Shown here one piece after another: positions 14,138 through 14,357 of a DNA stretch of 14,357 nt; position 1 is the first letter of the stretch; each line of letters opens with the position of its first letter. The notes beneath the pieces were generated by a model that searched no databases, was not told where the DNA came from, and saw only the letters and a list, made by a program, of their open reading frames with translations. The position numbers and the translations under genes are program-made. This stretch comes from CAZOBJ01 sp964577825. Its GTDB lineage: Bacteria > Planctomycetota > SZUA-567 > JAFGNG01. The DNA is taken from contig CAZOBJ010000083.1 of NCBI GenBank assembly GCA_964577825.1, positions 1 to 14,357 on the forward strand. Reading direction: 5' to 3'.

Positions 14138-14196
14138 GGGGCCATTCCTTTCTTTTCTTGTAAGCGTTCACCGCTTTATGCTTGGTTAGCGCCCCC

Positions 14197-14211
14197 GGCT
14201 CCTGCGGAGCC
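14197..14211. promoter_or_regulatory. Hairpin in the lyase 5' leader
   Basis: GGCTCC (14197-14202), TGC loop, GGAGCC (14206-14211), with one more C-G pair outside. It would fold in the roughly 107-base leader of the minus-strand transcript, well upstream of the ribosome site. It may stabilise the RNA or be a dispersed palindrome; no known riboswitch is recognised. Confidence 0.35.
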
Positions 14212-14251
14212 GAACAGGAACGCCCCCCCAACATCCTTAGGGCTATATCAT

Positions 14252-14280
14252 AGGCTACGCCCCCCCTCCGCTGTTGTCAA
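14252..14280 (-). promoter_or_regulatory. Candidate promoter of the lyase gene
   Basis: On the minus strand TTGACA (14280-14275), a 17-base spacer, then TAGCCT (14257-14252). The -35 is perfect; the -10 matches only 3 of 6. The -35 box ends 6 bases from the IS-like terminus at 14287. Confidence 0.4.
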
Positions 14281-14286
14281 AAAGAG

Positions 14287-14357
14287 TGAGGTGCTCCCCA
14301 TTCTTTGGACAGGAAACAGTCTCGATTAGGAGAGTCTCCCGGTCAAGCGGTTGCTGG
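14287..14357 (+). mobile_element. Start of an insertion-sequence-like element (runs off the right edge)
   Basis: TGAGGTGCTCCCCATTCTTT followed by GGACAG has the look of an IS3-type left terminal repeat (TG start, C-run, then TTGGACAG-like bases). Its first 14 bases are repeated in inverse at 10307-10320. No transposase frame is visible in the 71 bases available, so the family is tentative. Confidence 0.4.

Noticed and set aside
12692..14329. A 545-codon plus-strand open frame opposite the N-terminal half of the lyase
   Set aside because: The minus strand has a signal peptide, two modules and a continuous domain plan. The plus frame has no ribosome site or recognisable domain.

Overview
The window looks like a chromosomal segment of a high-GC, flagellated bacterium. 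Most genes have very GC-rich third codon positions. The flagellin, the DksA-like zinc-finger protein beside lspA, and a large secreted heparinase-type lyase with tandem carbohydrate-binding modules would fit Planctomycetota or a neighbouring phylum (Hydrogenedentota-like), but nothing here fixes the taxon. No rRNA, tRNA or CRISPR array is visible.

Layout. (1) 2-859, plus strand: the 3' part of a flagellin gene, entering from the left. (2) 860-1466: non-coding, with a GC hairpin after flagellin and a 179-bp tandem duplication, each copy holding three C/G-rich hairpin units. (3) 1467-5633, minus strand: a compact operon read right to left, dksA-like, lspA, pyrD, DUF151 nuclease, MFS transporter, followed by a possible frameshifted small gene. 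It starts from a near-consensus sigma70 promoter (5667-5695) with a perfect 14-bp palindrome in its spacer. (4) 5779-6582, plus: dapF, divergent from that operon. (5) 6598-10038, plus: a cassette of a hemerythrin-like protein (behind a consensus-matching sigma54 promoter), a KamA-family radical SAM aminomutase and a glutamine-synthetase-family ligase. The last two form an operon behind a good sigma70 promoter. (6) 10039-10200: a second, 95%-identical copy of the last 50 codons of dapF, so the cassette is bracketed by direct repeats of the dapF 3' end. (7) 10209-10424: a perfect 13-bp inverted repeat, an insertion-sequence-like end and two hairpin units. (8) 10475-14137, minus: a 1220-residue secreted heparinase II/III-family protein of lower GC. 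A second IS-like end starts at 14287.

How the genes relate. dksA/lspA/pyrD/DUF151 are housekeeping functions (transcription control, lipoprotein maturation, pyrimidine synthesis, nuclease). DapF makes meso-diaminopimelate. The most interesting unit is aminomutase plus GS-like ligase. A 2,3-aminomutase makes a beta-amino acid, and the ligase lacks the arginine that holds the alpha-carboxylate of L-glutamate in true glutamine synthetase. A plausible reading is synthesis of a beta-amino acid amide, for example beta-glutamine, a known osmolyte. The pair lies in a segment that looks inserted at the dapF 3' end. The lyase gene lies between two IS-like ends in a composite-transposon-like arrangement.
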